Positions 14,523 through 24,555 are shown, numbered from the stretch's first letter. The stretch: 64,000 bases of DNA from Ornithinibacillus massiliensis (GCF_018310345.1 NZ_JAGXBY010000006.1:167223-231222), one strand, 5' to 3'. The notes: a model not told the origin generated them from the sequence alone. Made by a program: numbers and translations.

Positions 14523-15665
14523 ATGGCAGTGAAAACTAGGGAAAAAGCTTTAGATTATATTCTCAACGAAATGGTAGATGTAGTTGAGAACAGTAAGGAT
14601 GAGGTTTTTCACATAAGTGAGGAGGCTCGTACGGAGTATGAACGATTGCTTCGAGATTTGGAGTACACCAAGGCTAAAGTATTACGTTACATAGATGAAG
14701 GTGACAAATTAGAGCAAAATGTTCGGTACTCGAGAAAGCGTTTATCAGAAGTCAGTAAATACTTTGACCGCTATTCTGAAGATGAGATTCGAGAAGTATA
14801 TGAATCGACACATGAACTTCAGACAAAACTAGCCATGCTTCGTCAAGAGGAAAAAGGACTACGTGAAAAGCGTGATGAGTTGGAGAGAAGACTGCAAAAC
14901 ATTGATCATACGATTAAGCGTGCAGAAAATCTTGCCAACAAAATATCTGTCATACTCACATATTTAACAGATGACTTCAGGCAAGTAAACGAAATGATAG
15001 AAGAGGCTAAGGAAAAACAGGAATTTAGTTTAAGAATCATTGAAGCACAAGAGGAAGAAAGAAAACGAATTTCTAGGGAAATTCATGATGGACCTGCACA
15101 AATGCTTGCTAATATTCTCTTACGCTCTGAATTAGTTGATCGTACCTTCCGTGAAGGAAGTACAGATGATGCTTTAGAAGAGATACGAAGCTTACGTAAA
15201 ATGGTTCGTTCATCACTTTATGAGGTTCGTCGTATTATTTATGATTTGCGGCCAATGGCTCTTGATGACTTAGGTCTTATTCCTACGATTAAAAAATATA
15301 TAACGACTACATCGGAGTACAACAATATTAATATTGAATTTACATCGATTGGTGAAGTGAAACGAATTAATCAGAAGTATGAGATAGCAGTGTTTAGATT
15401 AGCACAAGAAGCAATACAAAATGCTGTAAAACACGCGGAAGCAACCTTAATCTCTGTTAAAATCGAAATATGTACTAGAAATTTAAATTTAATCGTAACA
15501 GATAATGGAAAAGGCTTCGATCCTTCTATAAAACGAGATAAGTCATTTGGTTTAATGGGAATGAAAGAGCGTGTTGAGATGTTTGATGGAGTAATGGATA
15601 TTATATCAACCATCGGAAAAGGTACAAAAATAGTTATTCAAGTACCCATGGAAGGGCTCTTTTAA
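14523..15665 (+). CDS. degS: Sensor kinase DegS
   Basis: A cytosolic histidine kinase of 380 residues partnering DegU. The N-terminal sensory region (to about residue 175) is a long coiled coil with no membrane helix. The HisKA_3 motif REIHDGPAQMLANILL places the phosphorylated His at 188, and the ATPase domain has EAIQNAVKHAEA, DNGKGF and GLMGMKERV. Starts at 14517 (GTG) and 14523 (ATG) are possible; GGTGAG favours the ATG. It is followed after 74 bp by degU. Confidence 0.97.
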   Translation: MAVKTREKALDYILNEMVDVVENSKDEVFHISEEARTEYERLLRDLEYTKAKVLRYIDEGDKLEQNVRYSRKRLSEVSKYFDRYSEDEIREVYESTHELQTKLAMLRQEEKGLREKRDELERRLQNIDHTIKRAENLANKISVILTYLTDDFRQVNEMIEEAKEKQEFSLRIIEAQEEERKRISREIHDGPAQMLANILLRSELVDRTFREGSTDDALEEIRSLRKMVRSSLYEVRRIIYDLRPMALDDLGLIPTIKKYITTTSEYNNINIEFTSIGEVKRINQKYEIAVFRLAQEAIQNAVKHAEATLISVKIEICTRNLNLIVTDNGKGFDPSIKRDKSFGLMGMKERVEMFDGVMDIISTIGKGTKIVIQVPMEGLF

Positions 15666-15739
15666 AATAAATATTATAGAAATTGTCTATCAGATAAACG
15701 TAATAGGGGATAATATTACGTAATGGGGAGGAAGAGACA

Positions 15740-16435
15740 ATGAGTTTAGAAAAAAATGTTAGTATCGTCTTAATTGATGATCATAAGTTATTTCGTGAAG
15801 GGGTTAAACGTATTTTAGAATTTGAACCATCATTTAATGTATTAGCTGAGGGTGATGATGGTGCAATGGCAACTAAACTAGTGCAAGAATATAATCCTGA
15901 TGTAATATTAATGGATATCAACATGCCAAACATGAATGGTGTACAGGCTACCGCTGAATTAGTACGTAATTATCCTAAATCAAAAGTAATTATCTTATCG
16001 ATTCATGATGATGAAAGCTATGTAACACATGCGCTGAAAACAGGTGCACAAGGATATCTATTAAAAGAGATGGACTCTAATTCTCTAATTGAAGCGATTA
16101 AGGTTGTTAGTGAAGGCGGATCTTATTTACACCCGAAAGTAACCCATAACCTCGTACAAGAATATCGTCGACTAGCAAAGGAGAACGTGGCTGTTGGTAT
16201 AGGTGGAAGTCGAGTTGAATATCATCGCCCATTACACTTGCTTACTAAACGTGAGTGTGAAGTACTGCAGCTCTTAGCAGATGGTAAAAGTAACCGCGCT
16301 GTTGCGGAAGCGTTATATATTAGTGAAAAAACGGTTAAGAACCATGTAAGTAACATTCTTCAAAAAATGAATGTAAATGATAGAACCCAAGCGGTAGTAT
16401 CTGCAATAAGAAAAGGCTGGGTTGAAGTATTATAA
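15740..16435 (+). CDS. degU: Response regulator DegU
   Basis: A 231-residue NarL/FixJ-type regulator. The receiver domain has the acidic pair IDDH, the phosphoacceptor Asp59 in [11 protein letters not shown] and the lysine of LLKEMDSN. The C-terminal LuxR-type HTH reads [19 protein letters not shown] and [17 protein letters not shown]. DegU controls degradative enzymes, competence, motility and biofilm genes in B. subtilis, which fits its place next to comF and flagellar genes and about 5 kb from the tasA/sin module. GGGGAGGAAGAG precedes the ATG. Confidence 0.97.
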   Translation: MSLEKNVSIVLIDDHKLFREGVKRILEFEPSFNVLAEGDDGAMATKLVQEYNPDVILMDINMPNMNGVQATAELVRNYPKSKVIILSIHDDESYVTHALKTGAQGYLLKEMDSNSLIEAIKVVSEGGSYLHPKVTHNLVQEYRRLAKENVAVGIGGSRVEYHRPLHLLTKRECEVLQLLADGKSNRAVAEALYISEKTVKNHVSNILQKMNVNDRTQAVVSAIRKGWVEVL

Positions 16436-16448
16436 TTTTTCCTGAAAT

Positions 16449-16488
16449 AGATCCTTGATGTTCATAATGTCAAGGGTCTTTTATTGTG
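16449..16488 (+). terminator. degSU terminator
   Basis: GATCCTTGA and TCAAGGGTC pair around TGTTCATAATG, followed by TTTTATTG. Confidence 0.75.
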
Positions 16489-16732
16489 TAGAGATGTTGG
16501 ATAACCGATATATGGTTTACGACCAAATAGCGGGCGTATTGTCACGAATAACGCTATATTTTTCCAATGGTTAGATACAGATTTATCTACACTGCTATGC
16601 TAATTTGGTATATTTTTTGTACTATAGTTAAGTATACACATATCTTGGTGCATTTTTTATTACATTCATGTAGAATATAAGAAGCACACATTTTGTACAA
16701 TGAAAATAAATAAATGGAGAGGAAGGGAAGAA

Positions 16733-17575
16733 ATGAAGGTTGCTGTAATGACAGACAGCACTGCATATATTCCAAAGGATATGCGTGACGCTTACGGAAT
16801 ACATATGATTCCGCTAAGTGTGAACTTTGGGGATGAAACATATCAAGAGGAAATTGATATTTCAACAGAAGAATTTTATCGAAAGATTAAAGATGTAAAA
16901 GAACTTCCAACTACTTCTCAGCCTGCTATTGGTCTGATTACGGAAAAATTAGAAGAACTAAGTAAAGAGTTTGATGCGGTGATATCGGTTCATTTATCTA
17001 GTGGTATTAGTGGTACTTACCAAGCGGTAGTAAGTGCTGGGGATATGGTAGATGGAATCGATGTTTATGCCTTTGATTCTGAAATTAGTTGTATGGCTCA
17101 AGGTTTCTATGCAATAGAAGCGGCTGAAATGGCAAAAGAAAATAAGTCACCAGAAGCAATCATGAATCGTTTAAATGAAATGAAGGAAACAATGCATGGA
17201 TTCTTTATGGTGGATGATCTTACCAATCTACATCGTGGCGGTAGACTTAACGGAGCACAAGCACTTGTTGGTAGCCTTCTACAAGTTAAACCGGTCCTAC
17301 ACTTTGTTGATAAGATTATTGTTCCTTTTGAAAAAATTCGCACCCGTAAAAAAGCACTGAATCGTATCTTAGGTATGTTAGAGGAAGATGCGAAGGAAGA
17401 CAAGGTAGCGAAAGTTGTGTTTGTTCATGCAAATGACGAACAAGCTGCTATTGATTTAAAAGAAGATTTTAACGAGAAATACCCCAATACGGAAGCCTTA
17501 ATTAGCTACTTCGGACCTGTAATTGGTACGCATGTTGGTGAAGGGGCAATTGGAGTATGCTGGTACTATAAATAA
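16733..17575 (+). CDS. degV: DegV family fatty-acid-binding protein
   Basis: A 280-residue protein. The start MKVAVMTDSTAYIPK and the motifs PTTSQPA, SSGISGTYQ and GPVIGTHVGEGAIG define the DegV family, which binds a fatty acid in a two-domain pocket and, as FakB in staphylococci, presents it to a fatty acid kinase. Whether this copy serves a FakA cannot be told. The ATG at 16733 follows GGAGAGGAAGGGA; an ATG 11 codons earlier lacks a binding site. Position after degU is as in B. subtilis. Confidence 0.92.
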   Translation: MKVAVMTDSTAYIPKDMRDAYGIHMIPLSVNFGDETYQEEIDISTEEFYRKIKDVKELPTTSQPAIGLITEKLEELSKEFDAVISVHLSSGISGTYQAVVSAGDMVDGIDVYAFDSEISCMAQGFYAIEAAEMAKENKSPEAIMNRLNEMKETMHGFFMVDDLTNLHRGGRLNGAQALVGSLLQVKPVLHFVDKIIVPFEKIRTRKKALNRILGMLEEDAKEDKVAKVVFVHANDEQAAIDLKEDFNEKYPNTEALISYFGPVIGTHVGEGAIGVCWYYK

Positions 17576-17639
17576 GCAATCATTTTATTTTTATATTCAT
17601 GGCTGTCAGGATATCTGGCAGTCTATCCTTTAAAGGAAA

Positions 17640-19025
17640 GTGAGTGAGGATATGACGTTCAAAATCGAATCTTCCAAACAGCCTTCTGATATATATCAAT
17701 ACGCTGGTAAATTACTTCTCCAATCGGAACTTCCCGCTGATGCTAACCCCCAACTGTTTACACAAATCCCATCTATAACGAGAAAGCTTCTATTTTTTAC
17801 ATGTATGCGCTGTGGAAATCAGAAGCACTCCTTATTTGGCAAGATACCCTGTGCTAATTGTAATGAGACACATCTTTACTGTAGGAATTGTATTCAAATG
17901 GGTAGAGTGATGGAATGTGAAGCGTTATATTATTATTCTGGTGAAGAGCCAACTTGGACTAACTATCCTTCGCCAATGACCTGGCAGGGGGAACTTACTC
18001 CTGCTCAACAACAGGCTTCTAGTAAACTAGTACAAGCTATTCAGGATGGAATGGAAGCGTATTTAGTTTGGGCGGTTTGTGGATCTGGAAAGACCGAAAT
18101 GCTTTTTGAGGCTATTGAAAAAGGATTACAGCTTGGAAAAAGGATTTGTATTGCCACTCCTCGTGCTGATGTTGTCCGTGAATTAAAACCACGAATCCAA
18201 TCCGCTTTTCAAGAAGTACCAATCCAAGCCTTATATGGTGGAAGTGATGAGAAAGAAGGATCCACACAACTCATTATTGCGACAACCCATCAGCTATTAC
18301 GCTATCATAAAACCTTCGATATCATAATTATTGATGAAATTGACGCTTTCCCATACCATAATGACCCCACCCTTTCTTTTGCAGTAAATCGGGCAAAGAA
18401 ATCGACTAGTACTACGGTATATTTAACCGCGACTCCAAGACAAGACCTTCATCTTCGCATTGCACGTAAACATCTCCCACATACGTTTGTTCCGATTCGC
18501 TATCATGGCCACCCACTACCTGTTCCACAGCTGGTCATAAGTTATTCCTTGAAAAAAACATTGAAGAAAAATAAGTTACCTAAATCATTAATGAAATGGA
18601 TGAACCATAGAGAAAATCCTAAACGGCAAATGCTAATATTCGTTCCAACCATCCAGCTTGCGGAGAACTTATCGACCATGTTGAAGGAAATGAAGAATTT
18701 ACCTTTCCAATTAATTGATTCTGTTCATTCGGATGATGAGGAAAGAATAGAGAAGATTAATCAATTCAGAAATCGAGAAATTGATCTATTAATTACCACA
18801 ACCATATTAGAACGAGGTGTTACTTTTCCATCTGTAGATGTGATGGTATTGGATGCGGGACATACGGTATTTGATGAAGCTGCATTAGTTCAAATAGCTG
18901 GTAGGGCAGGAAGAAGTGCAGATGATCCATCCGGAGAAGTAATATTCTTGCATGAAGGGAAAACAGATGCAATGGTTCAGGCCGTCCAATCTATTAAACA
19001 AATGAATAAAAGAGGGGGATTTTAG
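17640..19025 (+). CDS. comFA: Competence DNA-uptake helicase ComFA
   Basis: A 461-residue ATP-driven DEAD-type translocase that helps pull transforming DNA through the membrane. A zinc finger of cysteine pairs (CMRC, CANC, CRNC at about residues 55-84) comes first, then Walker A CGSGKTEM, the DEID box IIDEIDAFPY, LTATPRQD and the C-terminal helicase motifs TTTILERGVTFPSV and QIAGRAGRS. The start is uncertain: GTG at 17640 or ATG at 17652. comFB, which follows comFA in B. subtilis, is absent; comFC starts four bases after the stop. Confidence 0.95.
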   Translation: MSEDMTFKIESSKQPSDIYQYAGKLLLQSELPADANPQLFTQIPSITRKLLFFTCMRCGNQKHSLFGKIPCANCNETHLYCRNCIQMGRVMECEALYYYSGEEPTWTNYPSPMTWQGELTPAQQQASSKLVQAIQDGMEAYLVWAVCGSGKTEMLFEAIEKGLQLGKRICIATPRADVVRELKPRIQSAFQEVPIQALYGGSDEKEGSTQLIIATTHQLLRYHKTFDIIIIDEIDAFPYHNDPTLSFAVNRAKKSTSTTVYLTATPRQDLHLRIARKHLPHTFVPIRYHGHPLPVPQLVISYSLKKTLKKNKLPKSLMKWMNHRENPKRQMLIFVPTIQLAENLSTMLKEMKNLPFQLIDSVHSDDEERIEKINQFRNREIDLLITTTILERGVTFPSVDVMVLDAGHTVFDEAALVQIAGRAGRSADDPSGEVIFLHEGKTDAMVQAVQSIKQMNKRGGF

Positions 19026-19028
19026 AGG

Positions 19029-19709
19029 ATGAATTGTTTATGTTGTCACGAAGAAATAATCATAGAAATGGACTGGGCTAATTTTTTGTTTCCGCCAAAG
19101 CCTAGCCTGATTTGTGATATTTGTAAACGGCAAATGACGCTCCTTGGTGGAAATCGGTGTTTACGGTGTAGTCGGGTAACAGAAGCTAAAATATGTGATG
19201 ATTGCTTGCGATGGGAAACGTATTATGGTGGGCATGATGTACTCGAATTTAATTATTCTGTCTATACGTATTCCACATTTATGCAAGTTATAATAGCAAA
19301 ATGGAAATACCGAGGAGATTATGAGCTCGGTACTATATTTGAAGATTCCTATTCCACATACTTCCATAAAGCATTTGCTTCGATTAAAGATGCTGTTATA
19401 ATTCCAATTCCATTGAGTATGGAAAGACTCCAAGAGAGATGTTTTAATCAAGCAGAAATGTTAGCCTCATTTCTAACCCCTAAGAAAATGAATATCCTGT
19501 CCAGAACCCACGGTGAAAAACAATCCAAAAAGTCTCGTAAAGAAAGAATTTATTCTGAAAATCCATTTATATTACAGCAAAAACTAAACAATCCTATTAT
19601 TCTTGTCGATGATATATATACAACAGGTACTACGTTACGTCATGCAGCCAAGTTATTGAAAGATGCCGGATGTCCCGAAGTATATTCTTATACGTTAATT
19701 CGTGGATAG
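19029..19709 (+). CDS. comFC: Competence protein ComFC (ComF phosphoribosyltransferase-like)
   Basis: A 226-residue protein. It begins with a zinc ribbon (CLCC, CDIC, CLRC, CDDC) and ends in a PRTase fold with the PRPP-binding loop ILVDDIYTTGTTLRHA. PIPLSMERLQERCFNQAEML is the other family signature. ComF proteins act with ComFA in natural transformation, though the catalytic reaction is unclear. GAGG lies directly before the ATG, at the end of comFA, so the two are translationally linked. Confidence 0.94.
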   Translation: MNCLCCHEEIIIEMDWANFLFPPKPSLICDICKRQMTLLGGNRCLRCSRVTEAKICDDCLRWETYYGGHDVLEFNYSVYTYSTFMQVIIAKWKYRGDYELGTIFEDSYSTYFHKAFASIKDAVIIPIPLSMERLQERCFNQAEMLASFLTPKKMNILSRTHGEKQSKKSRKERIYSENPFILQQKLNNPIILVDDIYTTGTTLRHAAKLLKDAGCPEVYSYTLIRG

Positions 19710-19754
19710 ATGGAATAGTATGGTATGATAATGTTAAGAGGAGAAATGATTGAA

Positions 19755-20177
19755 ATGGCTGAATTAACCAACTGTACAAAATGTGGCAAAGTATTTGTAA
19801 AAAATCTTCGAGACATTTGTCAAGATTGCTATAAGGAAGAGGAAGCCGCATTTAAGAAAGTATATGAATTTCTAAAAAAGCAAAAAAATAGAGAATCTAC
19901 ATTACGAGAAGTGGTGGAAGCAACAGGGGTAGAGGAAACATTAATAACGAAATTTATTAAGGAAAAAAGACTACGTACGACTATGTTTCCAAAGCTCGGA
20001 TACCCATGTGAAAGATGTGGAGCACCCATTACAACTGGTAAAATTTGTTCATCATGTTCCAATGAACTTCATAAGGAACTGAATAAAATAGAAAAAGTTG
20101 AAAAGGTAGCAGAGCGGAATAAAGAATCGAAATCAAAGGAAAACATTTACTATACATTAGATAAACATCACAGATAA
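19755..20177 (+). CDS. yvyF: Flagellar operon protein YvyF
   Basis: A 140-residue protein of the TIGR03826 group encoded between comF and flgM in bacilli. Two zinc-binding clusters are visible: CTKCGKVF with CQDC, and CERCGAPI with CSSC. Between them is a winged-helix-like stretch (STLREVVEATGVEETLITKFI), suggesting a nucleic-acid or protein adaptor. The ATG at 19755 is preferred because AGAGGAGAA stands nine bases before it. Its precise function is not known to me. Confidence 0.88.
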   Translation: MAELTNCTKCGKVFVKNLRDICQDCYKEEEAAFKKVYEFLKKQKNRESTLREVVEATGVEETLITKFIKEKRLRTTMFPKLGYPCERCGAPITTGKICSSCSNELHKELNKIEKVEKVAERNKESKSKENIYYTLDKHHR

Positions 20178-20180
20178 GAC

Positions 20181-20207
20181 TTTACTTAATAGGTAATGTG
20201 CCGATAT
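20181..20207 (+). promoter_or_regulatory. SigD-type promoter for flgM
   Basis: GCCGATAT at 20200-20207 is an exact SigD -10; TTTA sits 15 bases upstream in place of the consensus TAAA. The element is 45 bp before flgM, where a SigD promoter is known in B. subtilis. Confidence 0.6.
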
Positions 20208-20251
20208 ATATAGTAAGTATCAATCGAACGGATAATTAGTGAGGTGATCTT

Positions 20252-20515
20252 ATGAAAATAACTGGACCAAATCAAACGAATTTTAACCCGTACAAGAATC
20301 AAATCCAACAGCATATGGATATGAAGAAATCCGCTAAGCCACAAGATCAATTGCAGATTTCATCACAAGCTAAGCAATTACAGGAAAATACAAAAGTAAA
20401 TGCTGAGCGTGAAGCATATGTACAAGAAATAAAGAATCGTGTTGAATCAGGAGAATATACCATCAATTTTGAAAAAACAGCACAAAAAATGATCGATTTC
20501 TGGTCGAAGCAATAA
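20252..20515 (+). CDS. flgM: Anti-sigma-D factor FlgM
   Basis: An 87-residue protein that binds and inhibits SigD until the flagellar hook is complete. The C-terminal half, REAYVQEIKNRVESGEYTI and KTAQKMIDFW, is the sigma-binding helical region; the N-terminal half is disordered and rich in Asn, Gln and Lys. GTGAGGTGATC precedes the ATG. It begins the flgM-flgN-flgK-flgL cluster. Confidence 0.95.
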   Translation: MKITGPNQTNFNPYKNQIQQHMDMKKSAKPQDQLQISSQAKQLQENTKVNAEREAYVQEIKNRVESGEYTINFEKTAQKMIDFWSKQ

Positions 20516-20531
20516 GAGGAGGACTCACCAA

Positions 20532-21020
20532 GTGTCCGTACAAGCAATTATTGAAAAGCTAGAAAAGTTAATAGTGACTCACGAACAGTTGTTAGACCTA
20601 TCAAAGGAAAAAACAGCTATCGTTAAAGAAGGCAATGTAGAAAATTTGCAAACTGTATTAATAAAGGAACGTAAAATCCTACAGCAAATCACCCAACTAG
20701 AAGAGAGTCGGCAGAAAGAAGTTGAGGACTGGTTTGCGAATCATCGCCTAACCAACGAAGAAGCTACCGTTACTAATTTAGTTAATCAACTAAGTAATAA
20801 TGAAGAGAGGAAAGCGATTGAAGAAAGTGCTGTTCGCTTAACAGAAACTATCGTGAATTTAAAGCAACAGGAACAATTGAACATGGCACTAATTCAACAG
20901 TCTATGCAGTTTGTTCAGCTTTCCATTGATTTATTGAGTCCATCGCTAAAAAACTTGAATTATGGAAAAGAGCAAGAGCAATCACAGATCAATCGCTCGG
21001 TCTTTGATTCAAAAGCATAA
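20532..21020 (+). CDS. flgN: Flagellar export chaperone FlgN
   Basis: A 162-residue, almost wholly helical coiled-coil protein (MSVQAIIEKLEKLIVTHEQLL) that chaperones the hook-associated proteins FlgK and FlgL, encoded directly downstream. It starts with a GTG seven bases after AAGAGGAGGA. Length, coiled-coil character and position are typical. Confidence 0.92.
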   Translation: MSVQAIIEKLEKLIVTHEQLLDLSKEKTAIVKEGNVENLQTVLIKERKILQQITQLEESRQKEVEDWFANHRLTNEEATVTNLVNQLSNNEERKAIEESAVRLTETIVNLKQQEQLNMALIQQSMQFVQLSIDLLSPSLKNLNYGKEQEQSQINRSVFDSKA

Positions 21021-21048
21021 GAAAAAATGATAGAAAAGGAGAAATGAA

Positions 21049-22521
21049 ATGAGTACATTCCACGGCTTGGAAATGGCGAAAAGAGCGCTATTTACCCAAC
21101 AATCCGCTTTATATACAACTGGTCATAATATTTCAAACGCGAATACAGAAGGTTATTCGAGACAACGTGTTAATTTTGAGACGTTGCCAGGCTATCCAAG
21201 TGGCTCACTCAATCGTCCACAAATACCTGGCCAGCTTGGACAAGGTGTACAAGCTGGGTCAGTGGAACGTATTCGTGATAGATTCTTAGATCTTCAATTT
21301 CGTTCAGAAAACAGCAAAGCTAGCTATTGGGAAACAATGTCCGAATCCCTTTATCGTGTGGAAAGCCTTCTAAATGAACCATCAGAAAGCGGTTTATCTA
21401 GTACGATGGACAAGTTTTGGGAATCATTACAGATTTTAGCTGGTAGTCCAGAAAATTCTGGTGCTAGGTCAGTTGTCGTACAACGTGGCCTTGCGGTAGC
21501 AGACATGTTTAACTACTTAAGGGAAAATTTAACAAAAATGGAGGCTGATGTTAGTAATCAGATTGAAGTAACAATTGGTGATGCTAACTCACTTCTTCGT
21601 CAAATAAGTCGAATTAATGATCAAATTAAAGAGCTTGAGCCACATGGCTATGTAACAAATGACTTATATGATCAACGTGATAACTTAATTGATAAATTAT
21701 CCGGTATAGTGAATATAAAGGTTCATCGAGTTCCGAGTTCAGAAAGTGCCTTGGATATTGCGGAAGGGATAACTAAAATTGAACTTTTACAAGATAATGG
21801 ACAGTCTTATCCAACTCCTATTTATCTTTTAGAACCTGGTGAAGAACCAGTACAATTTGGCCTAAATGATGAGAATGAAATAACACTAAATGGTGCTCCA
21901 GTAGAACTTCCTTCAGGTTCATTAAAAGCATTAAATGATGTACTAGGAAAAAATAATTCAGATGAGAACACGGTATCATTTGCAACACTTCTTAAGCAGC
22001 TTGATGAATTGGCTCAAACTTTTGTTGAGAAGTTTAATGAACAGCATGCTCAAGGTAAAGATATGAATGGTCAAGATGGAATGGATTTCTTCCAATATAG
22101 TGAAGATGGTGTCATGACAGTAGTTGCTAGTTTAGTAGATGACCCTAATTTAGTAGCAGCTAGTTCAAATGGAGATAGCGGAAATGGAGCTAATGCATTA
22201 CAATTATCAAAAATGTTTGATCTTGTATATAATGATGATCCTTTAATTGGAAATGGAAAATCGATCAAGAGCTTTTACCAAGGTATGATTGGTAATTTAG
22301 GGGTAGCAGCACAGGAAGCAAATCGGATGGCAAAAAATACGGTAATCCTTCGTTCTCAAGTGGAAGAACAACGAATGTCAGTAAGTTCTGTTTCACTTGA
22401 TGAGGAAATGACGAATATGATTAAATTTCAACATGCGTATAACGCAGCTGCTAGAAGTATGACAGCAGTGGATGAAATTTTAGATCGAATTATTAATAAT
22501 ATGGGAATTGTAGGAAGGTAG
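21049..22521 (+). CDS. flgK: Flagellar hook-associated protein 1
   Basis: A 490-residue hook-filament junction protein. The N-terminus STFHGLEMAKRALFTQQSAL and NISNANTEGYSRQRV form the coiled-coil axial domain, and the C-terminus SLDEEMTNMIKFQHAYNAAA with VDEILDRIINNMG completes it. The middle is the exposed domain. It is exported by the flagellar type III system. GAAAAGGAG precedes the ATG; flgL follows after nine bases. Confidence 0.97.
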   Translation: MSTFHGLEMAKRALFTQQSALYTTGHNISNANTEGYSRQRVNFETLPGYPSGSLNRPQIPGQLGQGVQAGSVERIRDRFLDLQFRSENSKASYWETMSESLYRVESLLNEPSESGLSSTMDKFWESLQILAGSPENSGARSVVVQRGLAVADMFNYLRENLTKMEADVSNQIEVTIGDANSLLRQISRINDQIKELEPHGYVTNDLYDQRDNLIDKLSGIVNIKVHRVPSSESALDIAEGITKIELLQDNGQSYPTPIYLLEPGEEPVQFGLNDENEITLNGAPVELPSGSLKALNDVLGKNNSDENTVSFATLLKQLDELAQTFVEKFNEQHAQGKDMNGQDGMDFFQYSEDGVMTVVASLVDDPNLVAASSNGDSGNGANALQLSKMFDLVYNDDPLIGNGKSIKSFYQGMIGNLGVAAQEANRMAKNTVILRSQVEEQRMSVSSVSLDEEMTNMIKFQHAYNAAARSMTAVDEILDRIINNMGIVGR

Positions 22522-22530
22522 GAATGTGAA

Positions 22531-23415
22531 ATGCGTGTAACACAATCAATGTTATCCAATAATATGCTACGTAATTTATCGAATAGTTACGCTAATATGG
22601 GAACCTATATGGATCAATTGACTACTGGTAAAAAAATCAACCGACCTTCTGATGATCCTGTTGTTGCGGTAAAAGGGATGGACTATCGTACCCAGTTATT
22701 ACAAGTTGAACAGTTCCAACGAAATACAGGTGAAGTACATAACTGGATGGACAATACCGACGCTGCACTAGATCAGGCAACAAAAGCACTTCAACGCATT
22801 CGGGAACTAGCTGTTCAAGCTAGTAATGATACGTATGATGATGCAGAAAGAATGAACATAAAAGCGGAAGTTGAACAACTTAAGCAACATCTGGTTGATA
22901 TTGCCAATACAAGTGTTAATGGTAAATATATATTTAATGGAACGAAAACAGATGTTAAACCAATTGAAGATCCTACTAATATAACGGACATTGATTCTAG
23001 TCCAGTAAATATTGAAGTATCTACTGGTATTGTCATTAAAGCAAATGTAAATGCTAATGAAATCTTTGGAAGTGAAGCGTTTAGTAGAATAGATGAATTA
23101 ATAAATGCTCTAGGTGGGGAAGATGGAACTATCGATCAGGCAGCGATTGAATCCAGTATTGGTTCTATTGATGAGAATATTGATAATGTTCTAAATGCTC
23201 GTGCGGATTTAGGGGCTAGAATGAATCGCTTAGATCTAATCGAAAACCGTCTCAGTGCTCAAAAGATTTCTGCTACACAAATGATGTCAAAAAATGAAGA
23301 TATCGATTTTGAGGAAGTAATTATGAAGCTTATTACACAAGAAAGTATTCACCGTGCAGCATTATCAACAGGTTCTAGAGTCATTCAACCAACATTAATT
23401 GATTTTCTAAGGTAA
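22531..23415 (+). CDS. flgL: Flagellar hook-associated protein 3
   Basis: A 294-residue junction protein with flagellin-like ends: MRVTQSMLSNNMLRNLSNSY at the N-terminus, containing TGKKINRPSDDPV, and RADLGARMNRLDLIENRL plus ESIHRAALSTGSRV near the C-terminus. The last part differs slightly from flagellin, and the length and position after flgK distinguish it from Hag. A terminator follows. Confidence 0.96.
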   Translation: MRVTQSMLSNNMLRNLSNSYANMGTYMDQLTTGKKINRPSDDPVVAVKGMDYRTQLLQVEQFQRNTGEVHNWMDNTDAALDQATKALQRIRELAVQASNDTYDDAERMNIKAEVEQLKQHLVDIANTSVNGKYIFNGTKTDVKPIEDPTNITDIDSSPVNIEVSTGIVIKANVNANEIFGSEAFSRIDELINALGGEDGTIDQAAIESSIGSIDENIDNVLNARADLGARMNRLDLIENRLSAQKISATQMMSKNEDIDFEEVIMKLITQESIHRAALSTGSRVIQPTLIDFLR

Positions 23416-23417
23416 AC

Positions 23418-23458
23418 AAGCCCTAACCCGAATAAGGGTTTAGGGTTTTCTTTTTTGA
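23418..23458 (+). terminator. Terminator after flgL
   Basis: CCCTAACCC and GGGTTTAGGG flank GAATAA, followed by TTTTCTTTTTT. Confidence 0.75.
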
Positions 23459-23518
23459 TAATGCCAATAATCTATTTCGTTTACGGTGCTAAATTTTTTA
23501 AAATGAGGGAGGATTGGA

Positions 23519-24094
23519 ATGGAATTACCACAAATTAGGATGCAATCACAAATGGCTAGAATCAGTATGATGACACAGCCTGCTAAGCAAGAAATTCGCC
23601 AACCGAAAGCAGACTTGTTTATACAACAACCACATGCCGAGCTATCGATGAGAACAATTCCGTCCAAGCTCACGATAGATCAAACTCAAGCCTGGGCAGA
23701 TATGAACCTTAAATCAGCCCCTCAATCGATTGAGGAATTCGCTCAGTTGGGCATGCAGGGGGCGCAAGAAGGAACGGCTAGAAGAGCAACTCAAGGCACG
23801 GAACTGATGAAAATAGAAAATAACAATAATCCTATCGTTAGTCAAGCAGTTCAAAATGCTTATCGACCACAACGTCCATTAGGTATTCAGTTTATACCAT
23901 CCGTATTCTCGGTTAAAATTAACTATCAGCCTTCAGAGGTAGAAATTGACATTAAACCAAACAAGCCGATTATCGAAACTCAAGTAAACAAACCGGAATT
24001 AAACTATACACCTGGTTCTGTTGATGTCTCGCTAGACCAGTATGCAGAACTAGACATCGATTTTATAAATCTATTTCCAACTGATAAACAATAG
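23519..24094 (+). CDS. yviE: DUF6470 family protein YviE
   Basis: A 191-residue protein encoded between flgL and fliW in many bacilli. It is rich in Gln and Pro, with repeated QP-A-L motifs in the first third, and has no membrane segment or signal peptide. Its role is unknown; constant linkage to flagellar genes suggests motility or assembly. GGGAGGA stands before the ATG. Confidence 0.85.
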   Translation: MELPQIRMQSQMARISMMTQPAKQEIRQPKADLFIQQPHAELSMRTIPSKLTIDQTQAWADMNLKSAPQSIEEFAQLGMQGAQEGTARRATQGTELMKIENNNNPIVSQAVQNAYRPQRPLGIQFIPSVFSVKINYQPSEVEIDIKPNKPIIETQVNKPELNYTPGSVDVSLDQYAELDIDFINLFPTDKQ

Positions 24095-24109
24095 GAAAGG
24101 GTGGTTGAC

Positions 24110-24553
24110 TTGAAGATTCCAACCAAATATCTTGGTGATGTGGTAATTGAGAAAGAACAAATTATACAATTTCAATCTGGTATCCCTGGATTTGTAGAAG
24201 AGAAGGAATTTGTACTACTAAATATCCCAGGTAATCCAGTGTTTCAGTTTTTACAATCAGTAAAGTCTGAAACACTTGCATTTGTCGTCACGAATCCGTA
24301 TCAATTTTATAGTGAATATACATTTGAATTGGATGATTCTACTATAGAAGCTTTAGAAATACACAGTGAAGAGGATGTTTTAATAGCATCTATCGTAACC
24401 TTAAAGGCTCCCTTTGAGTCTAGTACCATTAACCTTAAAGCGCCAGTCCTTATTAATCAGAGAAAGATGCTTGGTAAACAGTATATATTGAATACAGATA
24501 AATATGAAAGCAAGGCATCCATTAAACCTACTACAGCTGGAAAAGGGGTGTAG
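24110..24553 (+). CDS. fliW: Flagellar assembly factor FliW
   Basis: A 147-residue protein that binds both flagellin and CsrA, releasing CsrA to repress flagellin mRNA when flagellin is bound. Motifs: [29 protein letters not shown] and [17 protein letters not shown]. The frame is open from a GTG at 24101, but AAAGGGTGG positioned five bases before TTG 24110 makes the latter the likelier start. The gene overlaps the csrA leader, and both are translated together. Confidence 0.93.
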   Translation: MKIPTKYLGDVVIEKEQIIQFQSGIPGFVEEKEFVLLNIPGNPVFQFLQSVKSETLAFVVTNPYQFYSEYTFELDDSTIEALEIHSEEDVLIASIVTLKAPFESSTINLKAPVLINQRKMLGKQYILNTDKYESKASIKPTTAGKGV

Positions 24554-24555
24554 TG

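Noticed and set aside
22531..23415. flgL as the missing flagellin gene
   Set aside because: It has flagellin-like ends but the size, C-terminus and place after flgK identify FlgL; typical Hag terminal motifs are absent.
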